Shown here one piece after another: positions 17,550 to 26,059 of a DNA stretch of 53,110 nucleotides. The position numbers and the translations under genes were made by a program. Below the pieces are notes generated by a model. The model ran no database searches and was not told where the DNA came from. It saw nothing but the letters and a program-made list of their open reading frames with translations. The stretch comes from Cyclobacteriaceae bacterium (GTDB lineage Bacteria > Bacteroidota > Bacteroidia > Cytophagales > Cyclobacteriaceae), in assembly GCA_019638285.1 (NCBI GenBank), contig JAHBUB010000024.1, positions 1-53,110 on the forward strand. The letters run 5' to 3'. Each line of letters begins with the position of its first letter. Position 1 is the first letter of the stretch.

Positions 17550-18944
17550 ATGGACTTTAAAATTTATACACGATCAAAGAAACTGCTGGCGGATACGCTT
17601 ACACCGGTCAATATCTATTTGAAATTGAGAGATGTGTATGCAGGCAGCTTTTTACTGGAGAGTTCCGACTATCATGGGCAGGAGAACAGCCTTTCGTTTA
17701 TCTGTTGCGATCCCATTGCTTCTTTTCAGTTGGATGACGACAAGCTGACCACGAAATACCCGGACGGGAGCACGCATGTGGAAGTATTAACCACTAAAGG
17801 AGATGTGCTCACACAATTGGATCAGTTCAGAAATTCATTTCATGTCCAAAATGTGGATGCGAAATATACGTCCGGGGGTCTCTTTGGGTACATGGCCTAT
17901 GATGCGGTTCGTTATTTTGAAAACATAGATATCACTATTACCAATAAGCAGATTCCGGACATACTCTACAAGGTATTTCGCTATGTGATTGTGATCAATC
18001 ACTTTTCCAATGAACTGATACTTTTTGAAAATACAACCGCGCCTGAAACTCCGTCAGGATTGGAAGATTTACAAAAAATTATCAATAGCAATCGATTTAG
18101 TACTTTCTCCTTTTCGTCCAACTCAAGTGAGGTTTCCAATGTAACGGATGAAGCGTATTTGAAGATGGTCGCTTCCGGAATATCACATTGCCAGCGGGGA
18201 GATATATTTCAAATTGTGTTGTCCAGAAGGTTCACTTCTCAATTTCAGGGAGATGAATTCAATGTGTACCGGGCATTGCGGTCCATCAACCCATCGCCCT
18301 ACTTATTTTATTTTGACTTTGGAAGCTTTAAAATATTTGGCTCCTCACCAGAAGCACAAATTCAAATCAAAGCCAAAGAAGCAGCGATCTTTCCCATTGC
18401 AGGTACCTTTAAGAGAACGGGCGATTACAAAGAAGATGCGAAACTTGCCGCTCTATTGGCGAATGATGAAAAGGAAAACGCAGAACATGTGATGCTGGTG
18501 GACCTTGCACGCAATGACATGAGCAGGGATGCTGGAGATGTGAAGGTGGAAGTGTTTAAAGAAATCCAATACTACAGCCATGTGATTCACCTGGTATCCA
18601 AAGTGGTGGGGAAAATTGGAGAATCTTCAACATTGAAAGTGGCAACCAATACTTTCCCTGCAGGCACTTTATCGGGTGCACCCAAGCACAACGCCATGAC
18701 GCTCATCAATCAATATGAAAACAGCAATCGGGGTTTTTATGGGGGAGCCATTGGATTTCTTGGATTCAATGGGGACTTCAATCATGCCATTATGATTCGG
18801 ACCTTTTTAAGCAAATCAAACGAACTGATTACGCAGGCAGGAGCAGGTATTGTTGCAAAATCAGTTCCTGAAAATGAATTACAGGAAGTGAATAACAAAT
18901 TGGAAGCATTAAGAAAGGCCATTAGAATGGCAGAAGAAATATGA
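17550..18944 (+). CDS. trpE: Anthranilate synthase component I
   Basis: The enzyme converts chorismate plus ammonia (delivered by TrpG) to anthranilate and pyruvate, the first committed step of tryptophan synthesis. The 464-residue product has the chorismate-binding core: DIFQIVLSRRF, FGSSPEAQ, IFPIAGTFKRTG, DLARNDMSRD, FPAGTLSGAPK and GGAIGFLGFNGD. The N-terminal LLESSD motif corresponds to the tryptophan feedback site, so end-product inhibition is likely. Start set at ATG 17550: the longer frame from 17487 would begin inside the terminator stem and give an atypical N-terminus. It overlaps trpG by four bases (ATGA), fitting a 1:1 complex. Controlled by the upstream attenuator. Confidence 0.97.
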   Translation: MDFKIYTRSKKLLADTLTPVNIYLKLRDVYAGSFLLESSDYHGQENSLSFICCDPIASFQLDDDKLTTKYPDGSTHVEVLTTKGDVLTQLDQFRNSFHVQNVDAKYTSGGLFGYMAYDAVRYFENIDITITNKQIPDILYKVFRYVIVINHFSNELILFENTTAPETPSGLEDLQKIINSNRFSTFSFSSNSSEVSNVTDEAYLKMVASGISHCQRGDIFQIVLSRRFTSQFQGDEFNVYRALRSINPSPYLFYFDFGSFKIFGSSPEAQIQIKAKEAAIFPIAGTFKRTGDYKEDAKLAALLANDEKENAEHVMLVDLARNDMSRDAGDVKVEVFKEIQYYSHVIHLVSKVVGKIGESSTLKVATNTFPAGTLSGAPKHNAMTLINQYENSNRGFYGGAIGFLGFNGDFNHAIMIRTFLSKSNELITQAGAGIVAKSVPENELQEVNNKLEALRKAIRMAEEI

Positions 18945-19519
18945 AAAAAGAGATGAAAGTGTTGGTGCTGGATAATTACGACTCGTTTACATACAACCTG
19001 GTGTACCTTCTCAAGGAATTGGAATTGGACACCACTGTGGTGCGCAACGATAAGATAGCGCTGGAGGAGATAAATGTGTTTGATAAAATTTTACTTTCCC
19101 CGGGGCCGGGAGTGCCGGATGAAGCGGGAATAATGAAACAACTGATAAGTGAGTACGGCCCCTATAAAAGTATCCTCGGTGTGTGTCTCGGTCACCAGGC
19201 GATTGCCGAGGTGTACAATGCTTCATTGTACAATATGGAGGAAGTGTTGCACGGGGTGACCAGCAAAACATTTTTTCCCGATAAGCAGGAGATACTTTTT
19301 AAAGACATTCCGGAAGAGATTGAAGTATGCCACTATCATTCGTGGTCGGTAGATCCGAAAAGTGTAAATGGGGAATTAAAAGTGACTGCCATCAACGAGA
19401 ATGGCTTGGTGATGGCCATTGCACATACAAGGTATGATGTGAAGGGGGTGCAGTTTCATCCGGAGTCAATTTTGACACAGCATGGAAAGCAGATGATTGC
19501 TAATTGGATCAATAATTAA
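18941..19519 (+). CDS. trpG: Anthranilate synthase component II, glutamine amidotransferase
   Basis: The 192-residue class I glutaminase supplies ammonia to TrpE. Motifs: DNYDSFTYNL at the start, oxyanion-strand SPGPGVPDEAG, nucleophile C82 in GVCLGHQ, and H173/E175 in VQFHPES completing the triad. It is a free-standing subunit, not fused to TrpE or TrpD. The ATG overlaps the trpE stop. An in-frame ATG at 18953 is an alternative start just before VLVLDNYDSF. It could also serve aminodeoxychorismate synthase (PabA role), as in many bacteria that have one such subunit; that cannot be judged from this window. Confidence 0.96.
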   Translation: MKKEMKVLVLDNYDSFTYNLVYLLKELELDTTVVRNDKIALEEINVFDKILLSPGPGVPDEAGIMKQLISEYGPYKSILGVCLGHQAIAEVYNASLYNMEEVLHGVTSKTFFPDKQEILFKDIPEEIEVCHYHSWSVDPKSVNGELKVTAINENGLVMAIAHTRYDVKGVQFHPESILTQHGKQMIANWINN

Positions 19520-19534
19520 AATGATGGTGAAAGA

Positions 19535-20518
19535 ATGAAAGAGATATTGAATGAATTGATAGGTTATCGCTCACTGGACAAGTCAACCGCCAGGCAGGTG
19601 CTGATGGAACTGGCATCTGGGAAATACAATCCAAGTCAGATGAGTGCTTTTATAACCGTGTACATGATGCGTGCCATTACCATCGATGAATTGGAAGGTT
19701 TTAGAGATGCGATGTTGGAGTTGTGTGTACCAGTAGAAACAGACCTGCCAGTGATCGATGTATGCGGTACGGGGGGTGATGGGAAGAACACTTTTAACAT
19801 CTCCACGCTTTCGTCATTTGTGGTTGCGGCTGCTGGCCAACCTGTCGCCAAGCATGGCAATTACGGAGTGTCTTCAGTAAGTGGTTCTTCCAATGTAATG
19901 GAGCATTTCGGATATCAATTTTCAAATGACCTTTCGAAACTAAAGGATGAATTGGAAAGAGCGAACATTTTCTTTATGCACGCACCCTTGTTTCATCCGG
20001 CCATGAAGAACATTGCGCCCATCAGAAAGGAACTGGGTGTAAAAACATTTTTTAATATGCTAGGCCCTATCGTAAATCCGGCAAAGCCTCAAAGACAATT
20101 GGTGGGAGTATTCAGCCTGGAGCTGGCACGACAGTATGGATACCTCTATCAACAGGGTAAAAAAGATTATGTGATTTTACATGACCTGAATGGGTATGAT
20201 GAGATATCCCTCACTGGACCTTTTAAGGTGTTTACTAATTGGGGGGAGGATCAACTCGAACCTTCAGATTTGGGCGTGCCTCAAATTAAGCCTGCTGATA
20301 TTGCAGGCGGGGATACCGTAGAGGAGGCTGCTGAAATATTTATGAAAATTCTGGAAGGCAATGGTACCGAAGCACAAAATGCAGTGGTAATGGCAAATGC
20401 GGGGATGGCCTTGTATTGTGGTCATAAAGGAGAGGGAATTACAAAGGCGGTGAAGAAAGCGGAAGAAGCCCTGATGTCAGGTGCGGCATTACAAACATTC
20501 AAAAAGATGATTGGTTGA
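19535..20518 (+). CDS. trpD: Anthranilate phosphoribosyltransferase
   Basis: The enzyme transfers the phosphoribosyl group from PRPP to anthranilate, the second step of the pathway. The 327-residue protein has the PRPP/magnesium-binding glycine loop DVCGTGGDGKNTFNIST (residues ~76-92). It also has KHGNYGVSSVSGSSNVMEHFG, typical of TrpD, and the segment NMLGPIVNPAKPQRQLVGVF. It begins 15 bases after trpG. The stop TGA is followed two bases later by the trpC ATG, indicating tight coupling. Confidence 0.96.
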   Translation: MKEILNELIGYRSLDKSTARQVLMELASGKYNPSQMSAFITVYMMRAITIDELEGFRDAMLELCVPVETDLPVIDVCGTGGDGKNTFNISTLSSFVVAAAGQPVAKHGNYGVSSVSGSSNVMEHFGYQFSNDLSKLKDELERANIFFMHAPLFHPAMKNIAPIRKELGVKTFFNMLGPIVNPAKPQRQLVGVFSLELARQYGYLYQQGKKDYVILHDLNGYDEISLTGPFKVFTNWGEDQLEPSDLGVPQIKPADIAGGDTVEEAAEIFMKILEGNGTEAQNAVVMANAGMALYCGHKGEGITKAVKKAEEALMSGAALQTFKKMIG

Positions 20519-20520
20519 CC

Positions 20521-21342
20521 ATGGATATATTAAGCAAGATTGTAAAGCACAAGGAAAAAGAAGTAGCGGAAAGAAGGGACCTGTATCCCCTAAAACTGCT
20601 GGAACGGAGCATCTATTTTGAAACGCCATCTATTTCCCTGAAGCAATACATCAAAAGGAAGGACAAGTCGGGTGTAATAGCGGAGATCAAAAGAAAATCA
20701 CCCTCCAAAGGAGATATCAATCCTCATGTTTCGGTAGAACGAACTTCAATAGAGTACATGCAGGCGGGAGCATCGGCACTTTCTGTACTTACGGACAATA
20801 CTTTCTTTGGTGGAAGCAGCGATGACCTGACTACTGCGCGGAAATTTAATTTTTGCCCCATCCTTCGAAAGGATTTTGTAATTGACGAGTATCAACTCAT
20901 TGAAGCCAAATCAATGGGGGCCGATGTGGTGTTGCTTATTGCAGCCATTTTGGATCCACCAAAGTTGAAGCGCCTTTGTGCCACTGCGCAATCCTTACAA
21001 ATGGAAGTGCTATTGGAAGTACATGATGAGGAGGAGTTAAAAAACAATCTGGAAGCATTGCCGGATGTGATTGGTGTAAATAACAGAAACCTAAAAACTT
21101 TTGAGGTAAGCACGGAGTTGAGCAAGCAATTGATTCAGTGTATTCCCAATGAGTTTGTTAAAATATCTGAGAGTGGAATTGATACACCCGAGGTGGCAGC
21201 AGATTTGCGCGCATGTGGCTTTGACGGGTTTCTTATTGGCGAGTTGTTCATGCGATCAGGGAGGCCAGAACGTGCTGCCATGGAATTTATCAAAGAGTTG
21301 AATCGATTGGAAAAGAAAACCAAAACAGATGCAACCCATTAA
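20521..21342 (+). CDS. trpC: Indole-3-glycerol-phosphate synthase
   Basis: This TIM-barrel enzyme performs ring closure and decarboxylation of carboxyphenylaminodeoxyribulose phosphate to indole-3-glycerol phosphate. The 273-residue product carries VIAEIKRKSPSKGDI (catalytic Lys and phosphate loop), ILRKDFVIDEYQ, EVHDEEEL, GVNNRNLKTFEV and KISESGI. Start set at ATG 20521 and not at the TTG two codons earlier, which would overlap the trpD stop. It is a separate polypeptide, not the TrpC-TrpF fusion of enterobacteria. The last 14 bases overlap the start of trpF. Confidence 0.96.
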   Translation: MDILSKIVKHKEKEVAERRDLYPLKLLERSIYFETPSISLKQYIKRKDKSGVIAEIKRKSPSKGDINPHVSVERTSIEYMQAGASALSVLTDNTFFGGSSDDLTTARKFNFCPILRKDFVIDEYQLIEAKSMGADVVLLIAAILDPPKLKRLCATAQSLQMEVLLEVHDEEELKNNLEALPDVIGVNNRNLKTFEVSTELSKQLIQCIPNEFVKISESGIDTPEVAADLRACGFDGFLIGELFMRSGRPERAAMEFIKELNRLEKKTKTDATH

Positions 21343-21955
21343 ACTAAAAGTCTGTGGAATGCGGGATAGCAGCAACATACGGGAGGTGGCATCGGTCCAC
21401 CCTGATTTTATGGGATTTATATTTTATCAAAAATCACCACGGTATGTGGGATTGAATTTTAAAATCCCGGATAATCTGGATGTCAGTATTCAAAGAGTGG
21501 GGGTGTTTGTGAACGAGAAAGTGAAAACCATCATCGAATTGGTTACGAAACATTCTTTGGATTTTGTGCAGCTTCATGGAGATGAATCGTTAGAAGAATG
21601 CCAAGAACTAAAGAGAAATGGGATTAAGACAATGAAGGTTTTTTCTATCGATAATGCTTTTGATTTTGAAGGGGTAGCCCACTACCAACCTTACGCAGAC
21701 TATGTCCTATTTGATACATTGGGTAAAGCGCGGGGTGGAAATGGGGTTCCGTTTGATTGGCACTTACTTAAAAAGTACAAAGGCGATGTTCCTTTCTTAC
21801 TAAGTGGAGGTATTGACCCAGAAAATATTAGCCAAGTGAAAAAATTAAATCACGATCAACTATTTGCCATTGATGTAAACAGTGGAGTTGAAAGTGCGCC
21901 TGGTGTTAAAGACCTATCCAAACTCAATAGACTAATTAAAAACTTTAAAACATAG
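21329..21955 (+). CDS. trpF: Phosphoribosylanthranilate isomerase
   Basis: This 208-residue TIM-barrel enzyme catalyses the Amadori rearrangement of phosphoribosylanthranilate, the step between TrpD and TrpC. Motifs: KVCGM with catalytic C9, GFIFYQKSPRYV, VQLHGDES, DTLGKARGGNGVPFDW, LLSGGI and the catalytic-Asp segment AIDVNSGVE. It overlaps trpC by 14 bases and its TAG directly abuts the trpB ATG, so translation through trpC-F-B is probably coupled. Confidence 0.96.
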   Translation: MQPIKLKVCGMRDSSNIREVASVHPDFMGFIFYQKSPRYVGLNFKIPDNLDVSIQRVGVFVNEKVKTIIELVTKHSLDFVQLHGDESLEECQELKRNGIKTMKVFSIDNAFDFEGVAHYQPYADYVLFDTLGKARGGNGVPFDWHLLKKYKGDVPFLLSGGIDPENISQVKKLNHDQLFAIDVNSGVESAPGVKDLSKLNRLIKNFKT

Positions 21956-23134
21956 ATGATGCAGGTAGATGAACGAGGGTATTACGGTCAGTTTGGAGGA
22001 GCATTTATTCCCGAAATGTTATATCCCAATGTAGAGGAGTTGAGAACCACCTACCGCTCTATCATGGAGCGTCAATCCTTTAAAAAGGAATTTGATGGGT
22101 TGCTTAAAACTTTTGTAGGGAGGCCCACGCCACTTTACCTGGCTTCCAGACTTTCTGAGAAATACAAAGCAAAGGTGTATTTAAAAAGAGAAGACCTCTG
22201 CCATACAGGTGCGCATAAAGTAAATAACACCGTGGGGCAAATCATTTTGGCAAAGCACCTGGGTAAAAGCAAAATCATTGCGGAAACTGGAGCAGGCCAG
22301 CATGGAGTAGCTACGGCTACGGTATGCGCACTGATGGGGATGGAGTGCATCGTGTACATGGGCAAACTGGACATGGAGAGACAAAAACCAAACGTAGAGC
22401 GAATGAAAATCCTTGGGGCTGCAGTAATTCCTTCATTGAGTGGCAGCATGACATTGAAAGATGCTACCAACGAAGCCATGCGTCATTGGATCAGCCATCC
22501 CGAAGACACGCATTATATTATCGGGTCGGTGGTGGGCCCTCATCCTTATCCGGACATGGTAGCCCGATTTCAGTCCGTCATTAGTAAGGAGATAAGAAGT
22601 CAACTGACCGAAGAGCAGGGCAATCCCTATCCCGATTATGTGATCGCCTGTGTGGGAGGAGGAAGTAATGCAGCGGGTGCCTTTTATCATTTCGTGGAAG
22701 AGCAACATGTGAACTTGATTGGCGTGGAAGCAGCAGGCAAAGGCGTAGACACTGGTGAATCTGCTGCTACCACTGTTCTTGGAAAACCGGGTGTGCTTCA
22801 TGGAAGCAAAACATTGTTGATGCAAACAGCGGACGGACAAGTGATTGAGCCATACTCTATTTCTGCAGGGCTAGATTATCCGGGCATTGGCCCGATGCAT
22901 GCGCATTTGTTTGATGTTGGGCGTGTACGTTTTTTAAATGCGACCGATGAGGAAGCCATGAATGCGGGGATAGCCCTGAGCCGTCTGGAAGGGATTATTC
23001 CGGCCATTGAATCGGCCCATGCCGTGGCAGCACTGGATAAACTGACGTTTGATACAGAGGATGTGGTGGTAATTAATCTCAGTGGAAGGGGGGATAAAGA
23101 TTTGGAAACGTATATTCGCTGGGGAAAATACTAG
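21956..23134 (+). CDS. trpB: Tryptophan synthase beta subunit
   Basis: This PLP enzyme condenses indole with serine to give tryptophan. The 392-residue protein is of the TrpB1 class: PLP lysine K88 in [21 protein letters not shown], and the cofactor phosphate loop VGGGSNAAG. The ending [11 protein letters not shown] is typical. It starts immediately after the trpF stop; a double ATG gives two possible starts one codon apart. Unusually, the partner trpA does not follow directly: a lipoprotein gene lies between them. Confidence 0.97.
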   Translation: MMQVDERGYYGQFGGAFIPEMLYPNVEELRTTYRSIMERQSFKKEFDGLLKTFVGRPTPLYLASRLSEKYKAKVYLKREDLCHTGAHKVNNTVGQIILAKHLGKSKIIAETGAGQHGVATATVCALMGMECIVYMGKLDMERQKPNVERMKILGAAVIPSLSGSMTLKDATNEAMRHWISHPEDTHYIIGSVVGPHPYPDMVARFQSVISKEIRSQLTEEQGNPYPDYVIACVGGGSNAAGAFYHFVEEQHVNLIGVEAAGKGVDTGESAATTVLGKPGVLHGSKTLLMQTADGQVIEPYSISAGLDYPGIGPMHAHLFDVGRVRFLNATDEEAMNAGIALSRLEGIIPAIESAHAVAALDKLTFDTEDVVVINLSGRGDKDLETYIRWGKY

Positions 23135-23150
23135 GTATTAAATAAATAAA

Positions 23151-24059
23151 ATGAAAACACATTACATACTTCTTCTTGCTATTATAACCAGTATAGCGGG
23201 TTGTGCCCCTAAAGAGAATAAAATCGATTTAAAAGCCTATCAAGATGAGATCAATGCCTGGCATGAAGATCGGGTAGAAAAAGAATTGGTGAGTGACCAG
23301 GGTTGGCTCAACCTGGCAGGGCTCTATTGGTTAAATGAAGGCTTCAATACTTTTGGAAGTGATCCCTCCAATGAGGTGGTGTTTCCGGAAGGAAAAATAG
23401 CACCGAATGCAGGAACGTTTGTGGTGCAGGGGGGTAAAGTGACGATGGAGGTAGCGAAAGGTGTGGAGATACTAAAAGATTCAGTACCGGTCACAAACGA
23501 AGTGATTCACATTCCTGACTCGGCTTTCTATCCAGTGATGAGTTACGGCACACTCCAATGGGTAATCATTGATCGATCAGGGAAATTGGGTGTTAGACTT
23601 CGCGACCTCAACAATGATGCGGTGAAGAATTTTAAGGGAGTGGAACGCTATCCCATCGACCCCAAATGGAGAGTGGAAGCAAGATTTGAAAAATACGAAC
23701 CGATCAAACATATTGAGATCACCAATATCCTGGGACAAACATATCAGTCGCCTTGTCCCGGAGCATTGGTATTTACTATAGATGATGTTGAATATAGGTT
23801 GGATGCGGTTGATGATGGTACCGAAGGGGAGTACTACATACTCTTTGGCGACAAGACCAATGAAACAGAAACCTATCCTTCGGGGCGATACATGTATGTG
23901 AAATACCCCGATGAAGAAGGCAAAGTGATTGTGGATTTTAACAAAGGTTATAACCCACCTTGTGCCTTCACCAAATTTGCGACCTGCCCGCTACCACCAA
24001 AACAAAACGGTTTGAATTTGGCCATTACAGCGGGAGAAAAGAATTACGGCCATCATTAA
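23151..24059 (+). CDS. DUF1684-family lipoprotein inside the trp operon
   Basis: The 302-residue protein has a lipoprotein signal (LLLAIITSIAGC) and is therefore exported and anchored. The DUF1684 hallmark is near the C-terminus: SGRYMYVKYP, then VDFNKGYNPPCAFTKFATCP with two Cys residues, then LPPKQNGLNLAITAGEK. The first half contains DQGWLNLAGLYWL, also conserved in the family. Biochemical function is not established to my knowledge. It sits between trpB and trpA on the same strand with gaps of 16 and 22 bases, so it is cotranscribed. A direct role in cytoplasmic tryptophan synthesis is unlikely because it is exported. The conserved Asn-Pro-Pro-Cys and Cys-Pro could suggest a metal or redox site, but this is speculative. 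Confidence 0.88.
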   Translation: MKTHYILLLAIITSIAGCAPKENKIDLKAYQDEINAWHEDRVEKELVSDQGWLNLAGLYWLNEGFNTFGSDPSNEVVFPEGKIAPNAGTFVVQGGKVTMEVAKGVEILKDSVPVTNEVIHIPDSAFYPVMSYGTLQWVIIDRSGKLGVRLRDLNNDAVKNFKGVERYPIDPKWRVEARFEKYEPIKHIEITNILGQTYQSPCPGALVFTIDDVEYRLDAVDDGTEGEYYILFGDKTNETETYPSGRYMYVKYPDEEGKVIVDFNKGYNPPCAFTKFATCPLPPKQNGLNLAITAGEKNYGHH

Positions 24060-24081
24060 CGAAAGACACAGAGCAAGAACC

Positions 24082-24879
24082 ATGGAAGTAATAGATCAAA
24101 AAGAGAATAGAATCAATGCGCTTTTTAAGAAAAACAAAAAAGGATTGTTGTCCGTCTACTACACAGCAGGCTTTCCAATGCGAGACGACACAGTGAGAAT
24201 AGGAAAATTGTTGGAAGCGAGTGGTGCAGATATATTAGAAATAGGAGTTCCTTTCTCCGACCCGGTTGCTGACGGATCTGTTATTCAGGCGAGCAACAAA
24301 GCTGCGTTGGACAATGGGATGACGTTACGTTTGTTGTTGGATCAGGTGAGTGAGCTGAGAAACCGTGTAAAAGCCCCCATCATTTTGATGGGCTATTTTA
24401 ATCCCATCTTTCAGTTTGGTGTGAAGGCATTTTGTGAAGCGGCAGCGGCAGCCGGAGTAGATGGATTGATTATCCCCGATTTGCCATTGCTGGAGTACCA
24501 GGAAATGTACAAAGCCACCTTTGAGGCAAATGGATTGCAAAACATTTTTTTGATATCGCCTACTACTTCTGAAGAACGCATCAGGACAATAGACAGCGTG
24601 TCCAACGGATTTATTTATGCAGTATCGTCTTCGTCCACCACGGGTGCAAAAAAAGATTTCAGCAAAGACCAGCGCAGCTACTTTGAAAGATTGCAAAAGA
24701 TGAAATTAAAAAACCCATTGCTCATTGGTTTTGGCATTTCTAATCGCGAAGCTTTTACCGCTGCATGCAAGTACAGTGCCGGAGCGATTGTAGGGAGTGC
24801 ATTCATTTCCATGTTGAAGAAAAGTGACAACATGGAAGAGGATATTCCTGAATTTGTAAACGCACTTAAGAACAGTTAA
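24082..24879 (+). CDS. trpA: Tryptophan synthase alpha subunit
   Basis: The subunit splits indole-3-glycerol phosphate into indole and glyceraldehyde 3-phosphate and channels indole to TrpB. The 265-residue TIM barrel has catalytic E53 and D64, eleven residues apart in ILEIGVPFSDPVADG as in the enterobacterial enzyme. It also has LIIPDLPLLEY, LISPTTSEERI, YAVSSSSTTG and phosphate-loop segments GFGIS and GAIVGSAF. It follows the DUF1684 gene and is one base upstream of the DAHP synthase gene. Confidence 0.96.
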   Translation: MEVIDQKENRINALFKKNKKGLLSVYYTAGFPMRDDTVRIGKLLEASGADILEIGVPFSDPVADGSVIQASNKAALDNGMTLRLLLDQVSELRNRVKAPIILMGYFNPIFQFGVKAFCEAAAAAGVDGLIIPDLPLLEYQEMYKATFEANGLQNIFLISPTTSEERIRTIDSVSNGFIYAVSSSSTTGAKKDFSKDQRSYFERLQKMKLKNPLLIGFGISNREAFTAACKYSAGAIVGSAFISMLKKSDNMEEDIPEFVNALKNS

Positions 24880-24880
24880 T

Positions 24881-25891
24881 ATGCTTATTCAGTTAAATCA
24901 ATCCATTTCAATAGAGGAAAAGGAAAAGATAGAGGGAGTAGTAGCTGCTTTGGGGTATAAGACCACGCCCGTGAAAACGCAGGTAGGAGAATACGTGATC
25001 GGAATTGGAAAGAAGGATTTTGATATTCGTCAGATAGGCAGGCTTCCGGGTATTACCGATATACACCGTGTGTCGGACGATTACAAGTTGGTATCCAGAA
25101 AATGGAAAGTAAAGCGCACGGTAATTGATTTGGGGGATGGAGTAGAGATCGGCAATGGGTCATTGTCCATCATGGCCGGGCCTTGTTCTATTGAGTCGGA
25201 AGAACAAATAGAAGCTACGATAGCTCATCTGATTGAAAATAAGGTATCAATCATGCGAGGCGGTGTATTCAAGCCACGCAGTTCGCCTTATGCCTTCCGT
25301 GGGTTGGGAGCCGAAGGATTGAAGCTTTGGGCATCGATGGCACGGGCTGCTGGTATTAAAATCATCAGCGAGGTGATGCAGGTAAGTCAGGTGGAAGAGA
25401 TGTACGACTATGTAGATGTATTTCAAGTAGGCGCACGTAATACACAAAATTTTAATTTGCTGGATGAACTGGGGCACATCGATAAACCCGTGATGATCAA
25501 ACGAGGTATCTCAGGTACACTGGAAGAGTTGTTGTCTTCTGCTGAATATGTGTTCAGTGGAGGCAACGAAAGGCTTATCCTTTGTGAACGCGGTATACGT
25601 ACCTATGAAAAAGCGAGCCGCAACACCATGGATGTAAACGCCATTCCCATATTGAAAGAGAAAACCCATTTACCGGTTATTGCCGACCCATCGCATGGTG
25701 TAGGCTTGCGCCAATATGTGGAGCCGATTGCACTGGCGAGTATCATGGCCGGTGCCGATGGGATTATCTATGAGATCCACCAGCAACCTGAAAAAGCGTT
25801 TAGCGATGCTCAGCAAACCCTCGATTTCAGCGAGTCGCAGCGCTTGGTAGAAAGGGCCCGAAAGGTATTTGAGTTGAGGGAAAATTTCTAA
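24881..25891 (+). CDS. aroF: 3-deoxy-7-phosphoheptulonate (DAHP) synthase, type I-beta
   Basis: The enzyme condenses phosphoenolpyruvate and erythrose 4-phosphate, the entry step to chorismate. The 336-residue protein has an N-terminal ~70-residue ferredoxin-like domain as in the Thermotoga-type enzyme, where it binds an aromatic amino acid for feedback control. The catalytic barrel has IMAGPCSIES, RGGVFKPRSSPYAF, QVGARNTQNFNLL, KPVMIKRG, LCERGIRTYE and VIADPSHGVG. Its place at the end of the trp operon means attenuation would adjust supply of the common precursor together with the Trp branch. The symbol aroF is used generically. Confidence 0.94.
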   Translation: MLIQLNQSISIEEKEKIEGVVAALGYKTTPVKTQVGEYVIGIGKKDFDIRQIGRLPGITDIHRVSDDYKLVSRKWKVKRTVIDLGDGVEIGNGSLSIMAGPCSIESEEQIEATIAHLIENKVSIMRGGVFKPRSSPYAFRGLGAEGLKLWASMARAAGIKIISEVMQVSQVEEMYDYVDVFQVGARNTQNFNLLDELGHIDKPVMIKRGISGTLEELLSSAEYVFSGGNERLILCERGIRTYEKASRNTMDVNAIPILKEKTHLPVIADPSHGVGLRQYVEPIALASIMAGADGIIYEIHQQPEKAFSDAQQTLDFSESQRLVERARKVFELRENF

Positions 25892-25920
25892 CTTGATCTG
25901 AGATCACTAAAAACCTACTC

Positions 25921-25976
25921 GCAATTGGCGCGCGTGTTGTGCGGATTGCATGGGTGGTGGCTCACGCGTGACTTGC
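25921..25976 (+). repeat. Dispersed palindromic element, copy 1
   Basis: This is a 56-base unit with left end GCAATTGGCGCGCGTG and right end CACGCGTGACTTGC, plus the shared centre TTGTGCGGAT and GGCTCACGCG. The two ends form an imperfect inverted repeat (GCAA/TTGC outside, GCGCG/CGCGT inside). It lies 30 bases after the DAHP synthase stop. Confidence 0.9.
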
Positions 25977-25990
25977 CACTATTTTAATTC

Positions 25991-26037
25991 GTCATTGCGA
26001 GGCAAGGAAGGGCGGGATGGCTTGCCGAAGCAATCTC
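25991..26037. repeat. CATTGCGAG-type palindromic repeat
   Basis: The unit runs from GTCATTGCGAGGCAAG to CTTGCCGAAGCAATCTC. The arms ATTGC-GAGGCAAG and CTTGCCGAAGCAAT are an imperfect inverted repeat. The TCATTGCGAGG...GAAGCAATCTC pattern is familiar as an intergenic repeat in many unrelated bacterial genomes. It sits between copies 1 and 2 of the other element. Confidence 0.7.
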
Positions 26038-26059
26038 TTTGATGGATGTATGGATTACC

